From CAYXVB01 sp964467785 (GTDB lineage Bacteria > Bdellovibrionota > UBA1018), in assembly GCA_964467785.1 (NCBI GenBank), contig CAYXVB010000220.1, positions 1-5,249 of the forward strand: a stretch of DNA of 5,249 nucleotides. The letters run 5' to 3'. Shown here one piece after another: positions 5,180 through 5,249 of this stretch (within the stretch, counting starts at the first letter, position 1; each line of letters begins with the position of its first letter). The notes beneath the pieces are model-generated. The model had not been told where the DNA came from. It saw only the letters and a program-made list of their open reading frames with translations, and searched no databases. A program made the translations under genes and the position numbers.

Positions 5180-5249
5180 CACGCCACCCGAAAACAAATA
5201 GCACTCAGGCATCACCTGGGAGAGTCCTCACAGAAACTCGCGGAAGCTC

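Larger units (their letters stand above)
4880..5249. other. Non-coding region of about 370 bases after the tRNA
   Basis: No convincing gene lies here: the only reading frames of any length (minus strand, about 70 codons) have poor or no ribosome sites, overlap the tRNA or the terminators, and show no domain. The region holds a hairpin right after the tRNA, an A-rich stretch (4928-4965), an inverted-repeat pair at 4942-4995, three copies of GTGGCTGCA, and two opposed intrinsic terminators. The part between the tRNA and the plus-strand terminator could be a 3' trailer of the tRNA transcript or a small RNA. After 5177 nothing clear is seen; a gene from the right on the minus strand would have to end within the last 45 bases, since all three frames have a stop there. 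Confidence 0.6.

Noticed and set aside
5009..5215. Minus-strand 68-codon frame across both terminators
   Set aside because: It runs through two strong intrinsic terminator hairpins and has no recognisable domain.

Overview
The window looks like a GC-rich bacterial chromosome segment. Its best lineage marker is a TIGR02147/DUF4423-type regulator (757-1563), a family recalled as abundant in Bdellovibrio-like bacteria and Fibrobacter. A secreted tandem-DUF333 protein, a soluble Aer-like PAS sensor and an RsuA/RluB pseudouridine synthase with a long RG-rich tail also fit a Bdellovibrionota or other 'deltaproteobacterial' genome. This placement is inference. No phage, transposon, CRISPR or plasmid signature is visible.

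Layout. (1) 43-573, minus: an exported protein with two DUF333 repeats. (2) 574-756: an AT-rich divergent intergenic region with two short perfect palindromes. (3) 757-1563, plus: the TIGR02147 regulator, transcribed away from the DUF333 gene and possibly controlling it. (4) 1564-1602: a short convergent junction occupied by a 14-bp tandem repeat that runs into the end of the next gene. (5) 1603-3057, minus: a cytoplasmic PAS protein whose N-terminus closely resembles the E. coli aerotaxis receptor Aer and whose helical C-terminal half keeps a degenerate chemoreceptor tip. (6) 3058-3226: a second divergent intergenic region with an inverted repeat. (7) 3227-4726, plus: an S4 plus pseudouridine synthase protein with a tail of about 250 residues rich in Arg, Gly and Phe. 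(8) 4803-4879, plus: an initiator tRNA-fMet with encoded CCA, preceded by a candidate promoter. (9) 4880-5249: a non-coding stretch with several hairpins, a repeated GTGGCTGCA motif, a strong minus-strand terminator and a strong plus-strand terminator.

Function. The pseudouridine synthase and initiator tRNA both belong to translation. The PAS protein is probably a redox or energy sensor, and the DUF333/TIGR02147 pair looks like an envelope protein beside its regulator. I see no new multi-gene system. The points most worth a second look are the degenerate receptor tip on a soluble Aer-type PAS protein, the loss of the usual Arg-rich motif in the pseudouridine synthase, its RG/FG tail, and the structured non-coding region at the right end.
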